NCBI GenBank assembly: GCA_002309695.1
Contig: DBXV01000021.1
Span: forward strand, 1 to 49,415
Length of the DNA stretch: 49,415 bases
Origin: Myxococcales bacterium UBA1203
Lineage (GTDB): Bacteria > Myxococcota > Myxococcia > Myxococcales > UBA5297
Reading direction: 5' to 3'
Of this stretch, positions 23,961 to 31,850 are shown in pieces. The notes beneath the pieces were generated by a model. It did not search any database. It was not told the DNA's origin and saw only the letters and a list, made by a program, of their open reading frames with translations. A program made the translations under genes and the position numbers. Position 1 is the stretch's first letter, and each line of letters opens with the position of its first letter.

Positions 23961-25346
23961 TCATTTCATGGCGGCTTTCAGCCTCTCCTTCAGCTCTTCA
24001 TCCCAGCAGCCGCCAGCCTCCGCGTGATCCAGGGCCGTCTTGCCGTCATCGTCCTTCGCATTGGCATTCGCCCCGGCATCCAGCATGGCCTTCGCCGCCT
24101 CGGGCGCAAAAACCACGGCCATCATCAGCGCCGTCTGGCCGCAGTTGTCCCGCGCCTCCAGATCCGCCCCCTTCGCGAGGAGCGCCCGCACCACCTCCGG
24201 CGAGCCCGCCCCCATGAGCGGCGTCAGTCCCCAGCCATTGCGAATGTGAATGTCCGCGCCGCCCTCGATGAGCATCATGGCCAGCCGCGACGGCATTCCC
24301 TGGGTGTGCATCAGTCCGTCCTTGTCCTTCTCCGGATCCACTGAGGCCCCTGACTGCGCGAAAAAATCCACCAGACTGTCATCCGTCGCATGGCGCAGGA
24401 CAGACACGCCGTCGTCATCCCGGGCATTCACATCGGCACCGGCCTGAATCAGCGCCTCCGCTTCGGACATGCTCCAGCAGTTCATCAGCGGCGTCTTGCC
24501 GTTGCCGTCCCGGGCATTCACGTCGGCGCCGTGGGAGACCAGCACCCGAATCATGTCAGCACCTGTGCAGAAATGAATGGGCTCCAGCCCATCCTCATCT
24601 TTGGCGCGCACCTCCGCACCGGCCGCAATCAGCGCCTCCGCCGCACCTGCGTCGCTGACGACACACAGAGGCCTCTTGCCGTAGTTGTCCTTCAGATTGG
24701 GATCACTGCCCAGCACCAGCATCGCCTCCGCAGCATCCCGGTTGGAGACCAGATGAATCGCCTCGCGTCCGTTGGTGTCCTTGAGGTGAAGATCTGCGCC
24801 TGCCGCCACCAAAGCACGCACAACATCGCCATTGGCCGCATACATCAGCGGCGTCATGTCATCGTCGCTCGCGGCGTTCAGGTCGGCCCCGGCCTCTGCT
24901 AAAATTTTCACTGCTTCCGCCGTCGCGGCAAAGCATACAGGCGTCCGTCCCCTGTCATCCCTGGCCGAAACATCTGCACCAGATTTCAGCAAAATTCGGC
25001 AAATTTCACCGGCATCCTCCGCCGCCTGATGTGCCCAAAAGTGCAGCGGCGTCGTGCCGTCATCGGCCGCCTTGTTCACATCCGCCCCGGCATCGACAAT
25101 CGCCTGAATGGCCGCGGCACCCTTGTCGTCATGGCACAGCGCATTTCGTCCATCGCCGTCCACAGCATTTACATCTGCACCTTTGGCCAGAAGCATCTGC
25201 ACCATTTCCAGACTATGTGCCTGAATGAGCAGTGTAGTTTCGTTCCAGCCCTGACGCACAGGATCATTTACCTCGGCACGCTCTACTTCGAGATGAAAAC
25301 GAATATCGTCATCCGACATTCTCTCAAAAAGACCTTTCTCATACAT
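23961..25346 (-). CDS. Ankyrin-repeat protein (about 14 repeats)
   Basis: The protein has 461 residues and consists almost wholly of ankyrin repeats of 29-36 residues, about 14 in all, with the pattern DGxTPLxxA...xxLLxAGADVNAxD. Examples are NGKTPLMNCW...IQAGADVNARDD and CGQTALMMAV...LDAGANANAKDD. The first 30 residues are a helical cap. There is no signal peptide, membrane segment or enzymatic domain, so the protein is probably cytoplasmic and binds other proteins. Several repeats are degenerate at the TPLH tetrapeptide. The start ATG 25346 follows GAAAGGG. It is convergent with the SUMF1 lipoprotein gene. Its target is unknown. Confidence 0.9.
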   Translation of the reverse strand: MYEKGLFERMSDDDIRFHLEVERAEVNDPVRQGWNETTLLIQAHSLEMVQMLLAKGADVNAVDGDGRNALCHDDKGAAAIQAIVDAGADVNKAADDGTTPLHFWAHQAAEDAGEICRILLKSGADVSARDDRGRTPVCFAATAEAVKILAEAGADLNAASDDDMTPLMYAANGDVVRALVAAGADLHLKDTNGREAIHLVSNRDAAEAMLVLGSDPNLKDNYGKRPLCVVSDAGAAEALIAAGAEVRAKDEDGLEPIHFCTGADMIRVLVSHGADVNARDGNGKTPLMNCWSMSEAEALIQAGADVNARDDDGVSVLRHATDDSLVDFFAQSGASVDPEKDKDGLMHTQGMPSRLAMMLIEGGADIHIRNGWGLTPLMGAGSPEVVRALLAKGADLEARDNCGQTALMMAVVFAPEAAKAMLDAGANANAKDDDGKTALDHAEAGGCWDEELKERLKAAMK

Positions 25347-25648
25347 TGTATTGCCCTTTCTATTATTTCAGAAGCTCTTCACACAACAATTCCAGGATAT
25401 TTCAGCCAAAACGCCCGGCGGCTGTACACCATTCCGTGAAAAAGTGGAGCACAAAAATGGGGGATGGCGCATTTTTATGGGGGCACCCCAAAACAATACA
25501 AAAATATCGCGCCCACCCACAATGTGAAGAAGACGACAGAAGAAGATAAACTTCCCCCTTTTTAGGCCTTTATTTTTCCCAAAAAATGGACTATACAGTC
25601 TCAGAATGTGCATCAGCAATTTGCACTGGGAGACAAGGACGCGCCGCC
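25347..25648. other. Divergent region between the ankyrin and second AAA gene
   Basis: It holds the promoter-like block of the AAA gene (25569-25596). G-rich boxes ATGGGGGATG and ATGGGGGCACCCC at 25457-25490 recall the GGGGGAT motif upstream of the first copy. No small gene was found. Confidence 0.4.
25569..25596 (+). promoter_or_regulatory. Promoter-like block of the second AAA/PD-(D/E)XK gene
   Basis: TTTATTTTT-CCC-AAAAAATGGA-CTATAC, matching 6368-6395. It ends 52 bases before ATG 25649. The in-frame ATG at 25586 lies inside this block, which argues against translation starting there. Confidence 0.5.
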
Positions 25649-27247
25649 ATGGGAATTTTTCTGAATCCGGGAACCGGGAATCTCACTATCGACATGAACA
25701 GCCGCTTTTATGTGGATAAATCCAGGCTCCTCGTCGAACTCAATCACCTCGTCGGCACAAACGAGCGATTCGTCTGCACCTCCCGCGCGCGGCGTTTTGG
25801 CAAAACCATGGCCGGCAATATGATTGCGGCGTATTATTCAAAGAATTGCGATTCCCGTGAGATTTTCTCGAAGCTCAAAATCGCCAAAGACCCGTCGTTT
25901 GAGAAATATCTCAATAAATTCAACGTGATTCAGCTGGACATCAATGACCTGTTCTGCAACTCGACGACGGGCAGCGTGGTCAAAGACGCGAATAAATATG
26001 TAAAGCGGGAATTTGTGAAGCAGTTTCTGACTATTTCATTCGATGACTGCGAAGAAATCCCTCAATGTATGCGGCGCGTCTTTGAGGAAACGGGCGAGAA
26101 ATTCGTCATTATCATGGACGAATACGACGTGATGGTGCGCGATCCTGCTGTCAGTCAGGAGCAGTTTGCCGAATATCTGCAGTTTCTGAATGGGCTCTTC
26201 AAAGGCCAGAGCGTGGCCAGCTGTATTGCTCTCGCCTATCTGACCGGCATTCTCCCCATTATCCGCGACCGCGTTCAGTCCAAATTGAATGTATTTCGCG
26301 AGTATTCCATGGTGGACGCGGGGCAGTTCAGTGAATTTGTCGGTTTTACAAAAGATGAAGTCAAAGAGCTGTGCGACGCGAATAATATGAATTTTGAAGA
26401 GGTGACGAATTATTACGACGGCTATCTGATGATCGACGGGACGCACGTTTATAATCCCAAGTCGGTCGTCGAGGCCATGATACGGCGCAGAATTGACAGT
26501 TATTGGACGACAACCGGGCATTTCGATGCCATTCGCAATTATGTTCGCATGAATTTCGACGGGCTCAAGGAAAGCGTCAATCGAATGCTGGCCGGAGAGG
26601 CTGTGCCCGTCGATATTTTATCGTATCTCAATACGATGAAGGATTTTCGCAATCGCAATGATGTTTTAACTTATTTGATTCATCTTGGCTATCTGGCATT
26701 TCGTCACACGAGTTCGGGTGGGTTTGGCGAATGCTGGATTCCCAATCAGGAAATTAAGCGTGAATGGGATAACGCATTGCAGGATACGCCCGGATTTGAA
26801 AATGTAATGAAGGTCGTCGGTGCGTCGCGGCAGCTGGTCGAGGACACGCTGGCCATGAATGCCGATGCGGTGGCGAAGGGGCTGGACGCGGCGCACCAAT
26901 TCGTGGCGAACAATTACAATTATAATAATGAAATGGCTTTGCAGAGCGCCGTCATGCTGGCCTATTTCCACGCGATTGACCGCTTTTTTGTATTCAAAGA
27001 GCCGCAGCTGGGCAATGGCCGGGCGGATGTGGTGCTCGTTCCGTCGTCAATGTATGGGAAAGGATTGCCCGCTGTTATTATTGAATTGAAAAAAGACGGT
27101 TCAGTCGGCTCAGCGCTGGATCAGATTAAAAACAAAGAGTATTTCAAAGAATTGGCGAATTACTCGGGAGATATTCTGTTTGTCGGAATCAATTACGATT
27201 CAAAGAATAAAAAACATTCCTGCGGGTTTGAGAAACTGGTGAAATAA
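25649..27247 (+). CDS. AAA-ATPase-like / PD-(D/E)XK nuclease-like protein, copy 2
   Basis: The protein has 532 residues, collinear with copy 1 (6440-8035). Walker A ARRFGKT, Walker B FVIIMDEYDVMVRD and the C-terminal nuclease-like GRADVVLVP...VIIELKK are all kept. Divergence is greatest between residues 310 and 390, while long blocks are identical even at the DNA level. The start is at ATG 25649, because ACGCGCCGCCATGGGA is the same as at 6440; the open frame extends upstream to 25586. It ends 17 bases before the convergent PARG-like gene. Function as for copy 1: unproven family, suspected mobile or defence-related. Confidence 0.9.
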   Translation: MGIFLNPGTGNLTIDMNSRFYVDKSRLLVELNHLVGTNERFVCTSRARRFGKTMAGNMIAAYYSKNCDSREIFSKLKIAKDPSFEKYLNKFNVIQLDINDLFCNSTTGSVVKDANKYVKREFVKQFLTISFDDCEEIPQCMRRVFEETGEKFVIIMDEYDVMVRDPAVSQEQFAEYLQFLNGLFKGQSVASCIALAYLTGILPIIRDRVQSKLNVFREYSMVDAGQFSEFVGFTKDEVKELCDANNMNFEEVTNYYDGYLMIDGTHVYNPKSVVEAMIRRRIDSYWTTTGHFDAIRNYVRMNFDGLKESVNRMLAGEAVPVDILSYLNTMKDFRNRNDVLTYLIHLGYLAFRHTSSGGFGECWIPNQEIKREWDNALQDTPGFENVMKVVGASRQLVEDTLAMNADAVAKGLDAAHQFVANNYNYNNEMALQSAVMLAYFHAIDRFFVFKEPQLGNGRADVVLVPSSMYGKGLPAVIIELKKDGSVGSALDQIKNKEYFKELANYSGDILFVGINYDSKNKKHSCGFEKLVK

Positions 27248-27263
27248 ACCCGCTCAGCTTACC

Positions 27264-28157
27264 TTACTTTTGTTTCTGCTTCGGCCCGTTAAATTCTTTG
27301 TCAAAGGCTGCGAAATTGAGGTGCCGCGAATTGTGGTCTTCGATAATCGCAAAGCGCACGACGCGGTATTTGCGGGCAAATTCATTCTCTTCCAGAACTT
27401 CGCGGAAAAGCCGCGCCATGTGTTCCGGCGGATTGTGAAACGCCCCGCAGCCAAAGGCGCCGAGGACAATGGCGTCGTGGCCGTGCAGCAGCCCGATGCG
27501 CAGCATGGTGCGGATTTTCGACTTCGTCGCCGTGACCGCCCAGTCGGCGAGCTGCCCGTCGCCGGTGAGTTCGGGCCGGTTGATTGCCGCCACTGAAACG
27601 ACCGCGCATTCAAAGGGCTTTTCGACCAGCGCGTCGCCCTCTCGCCCGCCCGTGCGGAAAAACGTCACCCGCCCGGAATAAATGCCGCCCGTATTCCGAT
27701 CCATCGGGTAATGCCCATTGCCGAGGGGCAGCCCGAGAAGCGCCGCGTGATAATTGCTGTATTGATAAAGCGAAATGCAGAGATTGCTCTGGCGGAAAAG
27801 CGACTCCTCCTGCGCACGGCATCCCTCGAGGACGCCGCCGCCCGGCGTGTGTCGATTGGCCATATTCAGCATTATCGGCCGATACCCCTCCTCGACGAGC
27901 TGGCGGGCGGCCTTGATGCAGTCCTCATTTACGGCGTCGCAGACGCTCGACGCGGCCGGCGCCATGGAATCCACCCCCGGCGGATTTTGATAAAACACGC
28001 TCGCCTTCAGGACTTCCTCGGTGGGCGGGAGATTGATCCATGCGCCGGAGGGCGCCCGATAGCCGCCTTCACGGCAGATTTTCATCGTCTCCTCGAAGAT
28101 TTCGACGTTTTTCTGCTTTCTTCGGGCAACTTCGGGATCGAATTGAAAGGGAGGCAT
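27264..28157 (-). CDS. Bacterial poly(ADP-ribose) glycohydrolase-like macrodomain protein (TIGR02452/DUF2263)
   Basis: The protein has 297 residues. It carries the bacterial PARG signature: Gly106-Gly107-Gly108 followed by Gln116-Glu117-Glu118 (RHTPGGGVLEGCRAQEES), with the neighbouring NMANRHTPGG and a macrodomain core (VLGAFGCGAFHNPP). Members remove ADP-ribose from proteins or nucleic acids, and the Glu pair is catalytic. The N-terminal 60 residues are the helical accessory part seen in TIGR02452 proteins. The start ATG 28157 follows GGAGG-like bases upstream (GAGAAATATCCCCC is present, so the site is weak). It lies next to the GTPase cassette and could counter ADP-ribosylating toxins; this link is inference. 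Confidence 0.85.
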   Translation of the reverse strand: MPPFQFDPEVARRKQKNVEIFEETMKICREGGYRAPSGAWINLPPTEEVLKASVFYQNPPGVDSMAPAASSVCDAVNEDCIKAARQLVEEGYRPIMLNMANRHTPGGGVLEGCRAQEESLFRQSNLCISLYQYSNYHAALLGLPLGNGHYPMDRNTGGIYSGRVTFFRTGGREGDALVEKPFECAVVSVAAINRPELTGDGQLADWAVTATKSKIRTMLRIGLLHGHDAIVLGAFGCGAFHNPPEHMARLFREVLEENEFARKYRVVRFAIIEDHNSRHLNFAAFDKEFNGPKQKQK

Positions 28158-28297
28158 GGGGGATATTTCTCGGAGGTTGTGAGGGGGTATTATTTCAGCA
28201 TCTTGCGTATTATCTTGCTTACTTTCTTGCTTACTCCGGGGAGGATGTTATGAGTGTCGGAGGCAGTCCGTTTTTGTGATGTTATTGTTATATTATA

Positions 28298-28347
28298 TAA
28301 AAAAATCCCGCCCCCACACAAGTTGAAGGAAAGAGGTGGGGGCGGGA
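28298..28347 (-). terminator. Rho-independent terminator of the GTPase cassette
   Basis: TCCCGCCCCCAC (28306-28317) and GTGGGGGCGGGA (28336-28347) form a 12-bp perfect stem followed on the minus strand by TTTTTTTATATAA. Confidence 0.9.
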
Positions 28348-28371
28348 ACTGCGCCATAGGCTATATTAAAA

Positions 28372-29481
28372 TTACTCAGTTTTACTTAGCTTTTTATCAA
28401 ACTGCCTTTTGATGTATTTTATAATCGCATCATTTTCGCCTGCTTGTATATTCCATTTGTTGTTCGAAATTTTTTCAATAATCCACTTGGTGAGTGTGCT
28501 GGAATCGGGCCGTTCTTTATCATATAAATCAAACAAAATTCGTCGGAGATTTTTATATGCTATTTCTGTATCAATATTTTTAGGAGCCCCATAAAAATGT
28601 TCATCTATCCCCTCTTCTAATATATTATATTTTTCTTTTTTTAATCCCTCAACAAACAAGTCGCCACCTCGTGAATTTTGACTATTAAACTCTATAAGCA
28701 CCGCCTCGAAGCGCTCAGGATTTATTCCCTTAAAAATGGAAACGCCCCATTGTTCTAATTGATTATGCCATTTCATAGCTAATAGCTCAGATCCACCATC
28801 ATTCAACACAGGAATCTTATCAGCTATTTTTTTTACCAAATTTGTGAACGAAATATCATCCTTAGGCTTTCGCGCATTTCTTAAAAGCGCATTATATACC
28901 CCCCAAGCTATTGCCTGAGATACCGCTTCTGGATGGTTGCAACTCAGCCTTGGTCCAAATAAATCTTGACTGCTCAGTTCAATAATATTCTCTGAGGCAA
29001 AAATTTCGTATTGATCAAAATCATTATCTGAATTGACTTCAAAATTAAATGGTTTCCAACACGATAAAACAGCAGCAACAGCCTCTTCTTCTCGCCCCAA
29101 TATAATATCTTTCCAGCAATGCTCGAACTGTTTTAAAAATTTTGGAGCAAGATCCTTAGGTATTTTCAATATTGATTGTTCATCGTGAATAAAGGCTACA
29201 GGGAAAAAGGCGAGATAATGGATGATTGGACGACCAAATTCATCTACGTCATTTCCAATATATTTCGTTGCAATATATGGCGTTGATTTATCATTTTGTC
29301 TTACATATCCACTAGAAAACAAAACTCCATCTGACAAGGCACCGTTATGTTGGTTCGTAAAGACTTTTTTACAAAATTCAAATGGTTCAAGCCAACCTAT
29401 CCCGTCCGGAATACTTAAGAAGCTATAATCCCAACTTTTCCCCCTAGTGCGCCATAAAATTCGTTCCTTATCGATTTCCAT
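28372..29481 (-). CDS. Unrecognised partner protein of the GTPase cassette (possible GAP1-N-like)
   Basis: The protein has 369 residues, is soluble, and is encoded by AT-rich DNA. The ATG at 29481 has the strong site GGAGGAAAAA; upstream in-frame starts (29541, 29493) lack one. The N-terminal 110 residues (ILWRTRGKSWDYSFLSIPDG, then GRPIIHYLAFFP) are the most structured part, followed by a helical region with Trp/Phe-rich stretches. I do not recognise the family with confidence. The layout, a GTPase gene immediately upstream, resembles GTPase-associated protein 1 (GAP1-N/M/C) genes of predicted bacterial conflict systems. It is the last gene of the cassette. It has no signal peptide, no membrane segment and no obvious catalytic motif. 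Confidence 0.8.
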   Translation of the reverse strand: MEIDKERILWRTRGKSWDYSFLSIPDGIGWLEPFEFCKKVFTNQHNGALSDGVLFSSGYVRQNDKSTPYIATKYIGNDVDEFGRPIIHYLAFFPVAFIHDEQSILKIPKDLAPKFLKQFEHCWKDIILGREEEAVAAVLSCWKPFNFEVNSDNDFDQYEIFASENIIELSSQDLFGPRLSCNHPEAVSQAIAWGVYNALLRNARKPKDDISFTNLVKKIADKIPVLNDGGSELLAMKWHNQLEQWGVSIFKGINPERFEAVLIEFNSQNSRGGDLFVEGLKKEKYNILEEGIDEHFYGAPKNIDTEIAYKNLRRILFDLYDKERPDSSTLTKWIIEKISNNKWNIQAGENDAIIKYIKRQFDKKLSKTE

Positions 29482-29514
29482 TTTTTCCTCCATGTCATAA
29501 TGAGCATACAAACA

Positions 29515-29554
29515 TTTATGTGAGCAGCGAATACAATTCAACTACCCACATAAA
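29515..29554. repeat. Inverted repeat in the gap between GTPase and partner genes
   Basis: TTTATGTG (29515-29522) and CACATAAA (29547-29554) are perfect 8-bp arms with a 24-base spacer. They sit in the 102-base gap just before the partner gene. Confidence 0.6.
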
Positions 29555-29583
29555 CGCTCTAACATTTCATTACTCAAATCTTT

Positions 29584-30795
29584 CTATAAGATTAACTCAT
29601 TGTCTTCATTATTTATCGAAAATAGTCTGCCTTCCTCAATGGCTCTGTCCAACACGGTCTTCCAGCTTTGCTGTAATGTATAAGTCGTCAGAATATCTTT
29701 TTCTTTACTACTGAGTTCATCTTGAGATTTCGACATAACTTCTTCAATTTTTTTCGCTGAGACTTCAGATAGGATTTTTATACTCGGCAGCAAAAGCGCG
29801 GCTGCTTTAAATCTCTTATTCTTAACCAATAAGCTCTCTATTAAAGGAGTGAGGGAGTATATCGTGTCACTTAAAAAGCTCAAAGAATTCCAAAATCCTT
29901 TCCTGAAGTCATTCCAGATTCCATTGCCTCCATCTGATAATTTCTGTTTCTCTTCGCCCAAACTTCGTTTTAAATCTTTGATGACAGCATCAAAGCAAAT
30001 CGGGGCAAGTGCATCCAACCCGTTGGAATCAATTCTTTTTTCAAAAGCCTCTTTATCTATCTTCTCTGTTCCTGCTTTCTTAGGTGCAGCAGAGATCAAT
30101 AAAATATTCTCTCCTAATGATTTTATTTCTAATTCCTCAGCAAGGGATTTTATTTCTTCCTTAATCAAACTATCTGACATTATATCATCATAGATGTCTT
30201 TTGCGTTTTTTTCTAAAACATCTGACTTTGTAAAAACAAAAATCCACTGACGTGTTTGACTTTCATCTGAAAAAATAATTGGTCTCTCATCTTCCTCTGC
30301 GTCATCTTTGATATTCGCAATTGTCGCACGAAACTGATCAAGTGTATTTTTGATATATTTGTGTCCCTCAATAAGATATTTCCCTGAATCAAACATTAAA
30401 ATTCCAACCTGACATTCTAATATTTTTCTAAAGTATTCATATCGTACTTGTGTTTCATCAGCAGATTTAGTAACTCCATCCCACCACTTACCTGGATAAT
30501 CGTAAAATACAACTTCTAACGGAGCAAACTTGCGGCACCCCTTAATCCTTAATTTAAACACGTACTCAGCCTCTTTATCCGTCCCTTCTGGGTACTGTGC
30601 TCCATACTGAATACAAGAATAATTTCTTTTCAGTAACGCTCCAGCCAGATCGTCATTGACAACGACTTGATACCCATTTCGCTCCAAGGAATTATCCATT
30701 CCCAAAATCCCTTGAAAAACAGATAGCAACGTTGTTTTTCCGCAACCGCTTCGTCCAAACAAACCAATCGTTAGTTGCCCTTGATTTTTTGCCAT
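29584..30795 (-). CDS. TRAFAC-type GTPase of a putative conflict system
   Basis: The protein has 403 residues. It has a complete set of G motifs: G1 GRSGCGKT (14-21), G3 DYPG (99-102, in VVFYDYPGKWWDG), G4 TKSD (189-192) and G5 SAAPKK (235-240). The remaining 150 residues are helical, with a mildly hydrophobic stretch around 325-345 (FKAAALLLPSIKIL) that may touch membranes or oligomerise. Initiation is placed at ATG 30795 because GGAGG lies 9 bases upstream; the frame is open to a GTG at 30834. It lacks the sequence signatures of translation, Era or dynamin GTPases and looks like the single-G-domain GTPases next to GAP1-type genes. The coding DNA is AT-rich, which suggests transfer. Confidence 0.85.
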   Translation of the reverse strand: MAKNQGQLTIGLFGRSGCGKTTLLSVFQGILGMDNSLERNGYQVVVNDDLAGALLKRNYSCIQYGAQYPEGTDKEAEYVFKLRIKGCRKFAPLEVVFYDYPGKWWDGVTKSADETQVRYEYFRKILECQVGILMFDSGKYLIEGHKYIKNTLDQFRATIANIKDDAEEDERPIIFSDESQTRQWIFVFTKSDVLEKNAKDIYDDIMSDSLIKEEIKSLAEELEIKSLGENILLISAAPKKAGTEKIDKEAFEKRIDSNGLDALAPICFDAVIKDLKRSLGEEKQKLSDGGNGIWNDFRKGFWNSLSFLSDTIYSLTPLIESLLVKNKRFKAAALLLPSIKILSEVSAKKIEEVMSKSQDELSSKEKDILTTYTLQQSWKTVLDRAIEEGRLFSINNEDNELIL

Positions 30796-30869
30796 CGCAT
30801 TATCCCTCCATCCATCAGTATTCGAATCATTCACAACTATCTTTTTGTGAACAATCCTACTGAATCAAA

Positions 30870-30925
30870 AAAATCAAAAGCTGCTGCGGATGCAACTGCG
30901 CAGAAATGAATACCGCAGCAGCTTT
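30870..30925 (-). terminator. 13-bp perfect hairpin plus T-run between microprotein and GTPase genes
   Basis: AAAGCTGCTGCGG (30877-30889) and CCGCAGCAGCTTT (30913-30925) pair perfectly. On the minus strand they are followed by TGATTTTTTTGATTC. It works as an intrinsic terminator or attenuator inside the cassette. Confidence 0.8.
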
Positions 30926-30944
30926 CATCAAAACGTCATTTATC

Positions 30945-31115
30945 CTACTGCAATATTTTTCTTTTCACGCCTCCACATTTAATGCAACGTCCGGATTTAA
31001 ATGCCTGATTCGAGCAACCTTCTCTAATACACCCAACATTACCACATTTCTCGCAAACAAGAAGAACATCACCACACGTGTGACCATACTTCGTTTTACC
31101 ACGACATAGAGCCAT
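30945..31115 (-). CDS. 56-residue zinc-ribbon-like microprotein with eight cysteines
   Basis: The sequence begins MALCRGKTKYGHTCGD and has cysteines at 4, 14, 21, 24, 29, 34, 44 and 47. CEKCGNVGC and CIKCGG give CxxC knuckles, so the protein probably binds one or two zinc ions. It is rich in Lys/Arg/Gly and ends KRKILQ. ATG 31115 has an excellent ribosome site (AGGAGAGG, 8 bases upstream). It is AT-rich like the two genes that follow and lies on the same strand, so it reads as the first member of the cassette. It is separated from the GTPase gene by a strong hairpin. The function is unknown: nucleic-acid binding, sensor or regulator. Confidence 0.8.
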   Translation of the reverse strand: MALCRGKTKYGHTCGDVLLVCEKCGNVGCIREGCSNQAFKSGRCIKCGGVKRKILQ

Positions 31116-31134
31116 TGTTTATACCTCTCCTAAA

Positions 31135-31152
31135 AGCCCTTTCATTCGGGCT
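31135..31152 (-). terminator. Weak hairpin directly before the microprotein ribosome site
   Basis: AGCCC-GAATGAAA-GGGCT on the minus strand is followed by TTTA and then AGGAGAGG. It may end the 31242-31850 transcript. Just upstream, AGACT (31176-31180) and AGTCT (31189-31193) form a second small dyad. Confidence 0.4.
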
Positions 31153-31241
31153 GAGTGAAATACAACAAATACTTTAGACTCTCTTTTAAGTCTTATGCGG
31201 CACTCTTCTTAATCAAACACCTCCCTTCCCCTCTCCCTCCT

Positions 31242-31850
31242 CTACCCCTCCCACCCTGCCAGCATGGCCACCGGCACACAGTCGTCGCCAACTTCGCTGA
31301 ACAAAACATTTGTATTCGGACAATTCGCCAGAACGATTTTCCAGGCGTTGATGAGGTCGGCCGAAACGCCGCTGTCGAATAAAAGCATGGCCGCGGCGAC
31401 GAAATGCCCGGTGCATCCTTTGGCGCGCCTCCGCTTCCACTGCTTGCCGAGGTCTGTCTTCAAATCGCCCAGAAACCCGCTGAAATCATTGGAGTTTTTT
31501 AATGTCCGGCATCTGAATTCGACCCAAATGTCATTTGGCGCGGGCGGCAGCGGCCAGGCATAACCGGGGCGGCGAAGTTCGGGGGAAACGTATTCCTGCG
31601 AAATAAAAAAACTGCACTTTTCCAAATCCAGTTCGTGGCAGCCGAAGCTGCAGGTATCAGGTGCGCCTGCATGCAGCTCTTCCAGCGCCGCACCCATCTC
31701 CACCAGAACCCACCTCTCGATTTTGCGGCCATTCTCCCGATGCTGGCGAATGACGGAGAGCTTGTCCGGGCGGTTAAACCACGCCTGCATCACCCCCATG
31801 AACCAGCTCAGACGGACAGTATCCCGCACCGCTCGTTTGCCGCCGCTCAT
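31242..31850 (-). CDS. Hypothetical protein, function unknown
   Basis: The protein has 202 residues, is soluble, and begins MSGGKRAVRDTVRLSWFM. The ribosome site is near-perfect (AGGAGG, 7 bases before ATG 31850). It contains five scattered cysteines (two in CSFGCHEL) and a basic patch, KQWKRRRAKGC. It is of higher GC than the adjoining cassette. I recognise no family. It lies upstream of the zinc-ribbon microprotein on the same strand, with 126 bases between them, so co-transcription with the cassette is possible but not shown. Confidence 0.7.
   Translation of the reverse strand: MSGGKRAVRDTVRLSWFMGVMQAWFNRPDKLSVIRQHRENGRKIERWVLVEMGAALEELHAGAPDTCSFGCHELDLEKCSFFISQEYVSPELRRPGYAWPLPPAPNDIWVEFRCRTLKNSNDFSGFLGDLKTDLGKQWKRRRAKGCTGHFVAAAMLLFDSGVSADLINAWKIVLANCPNTNVLFSEVGDDCVPVAMLAGWEG

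Noticed and set aside
25586..25648. Upstream start for the second AAA/PD-(D/E)XK gene
   Set aside because: The extra 21 codons overlap the conserved promoter-like block, and the paralogue starts at the equivalent of 25649.
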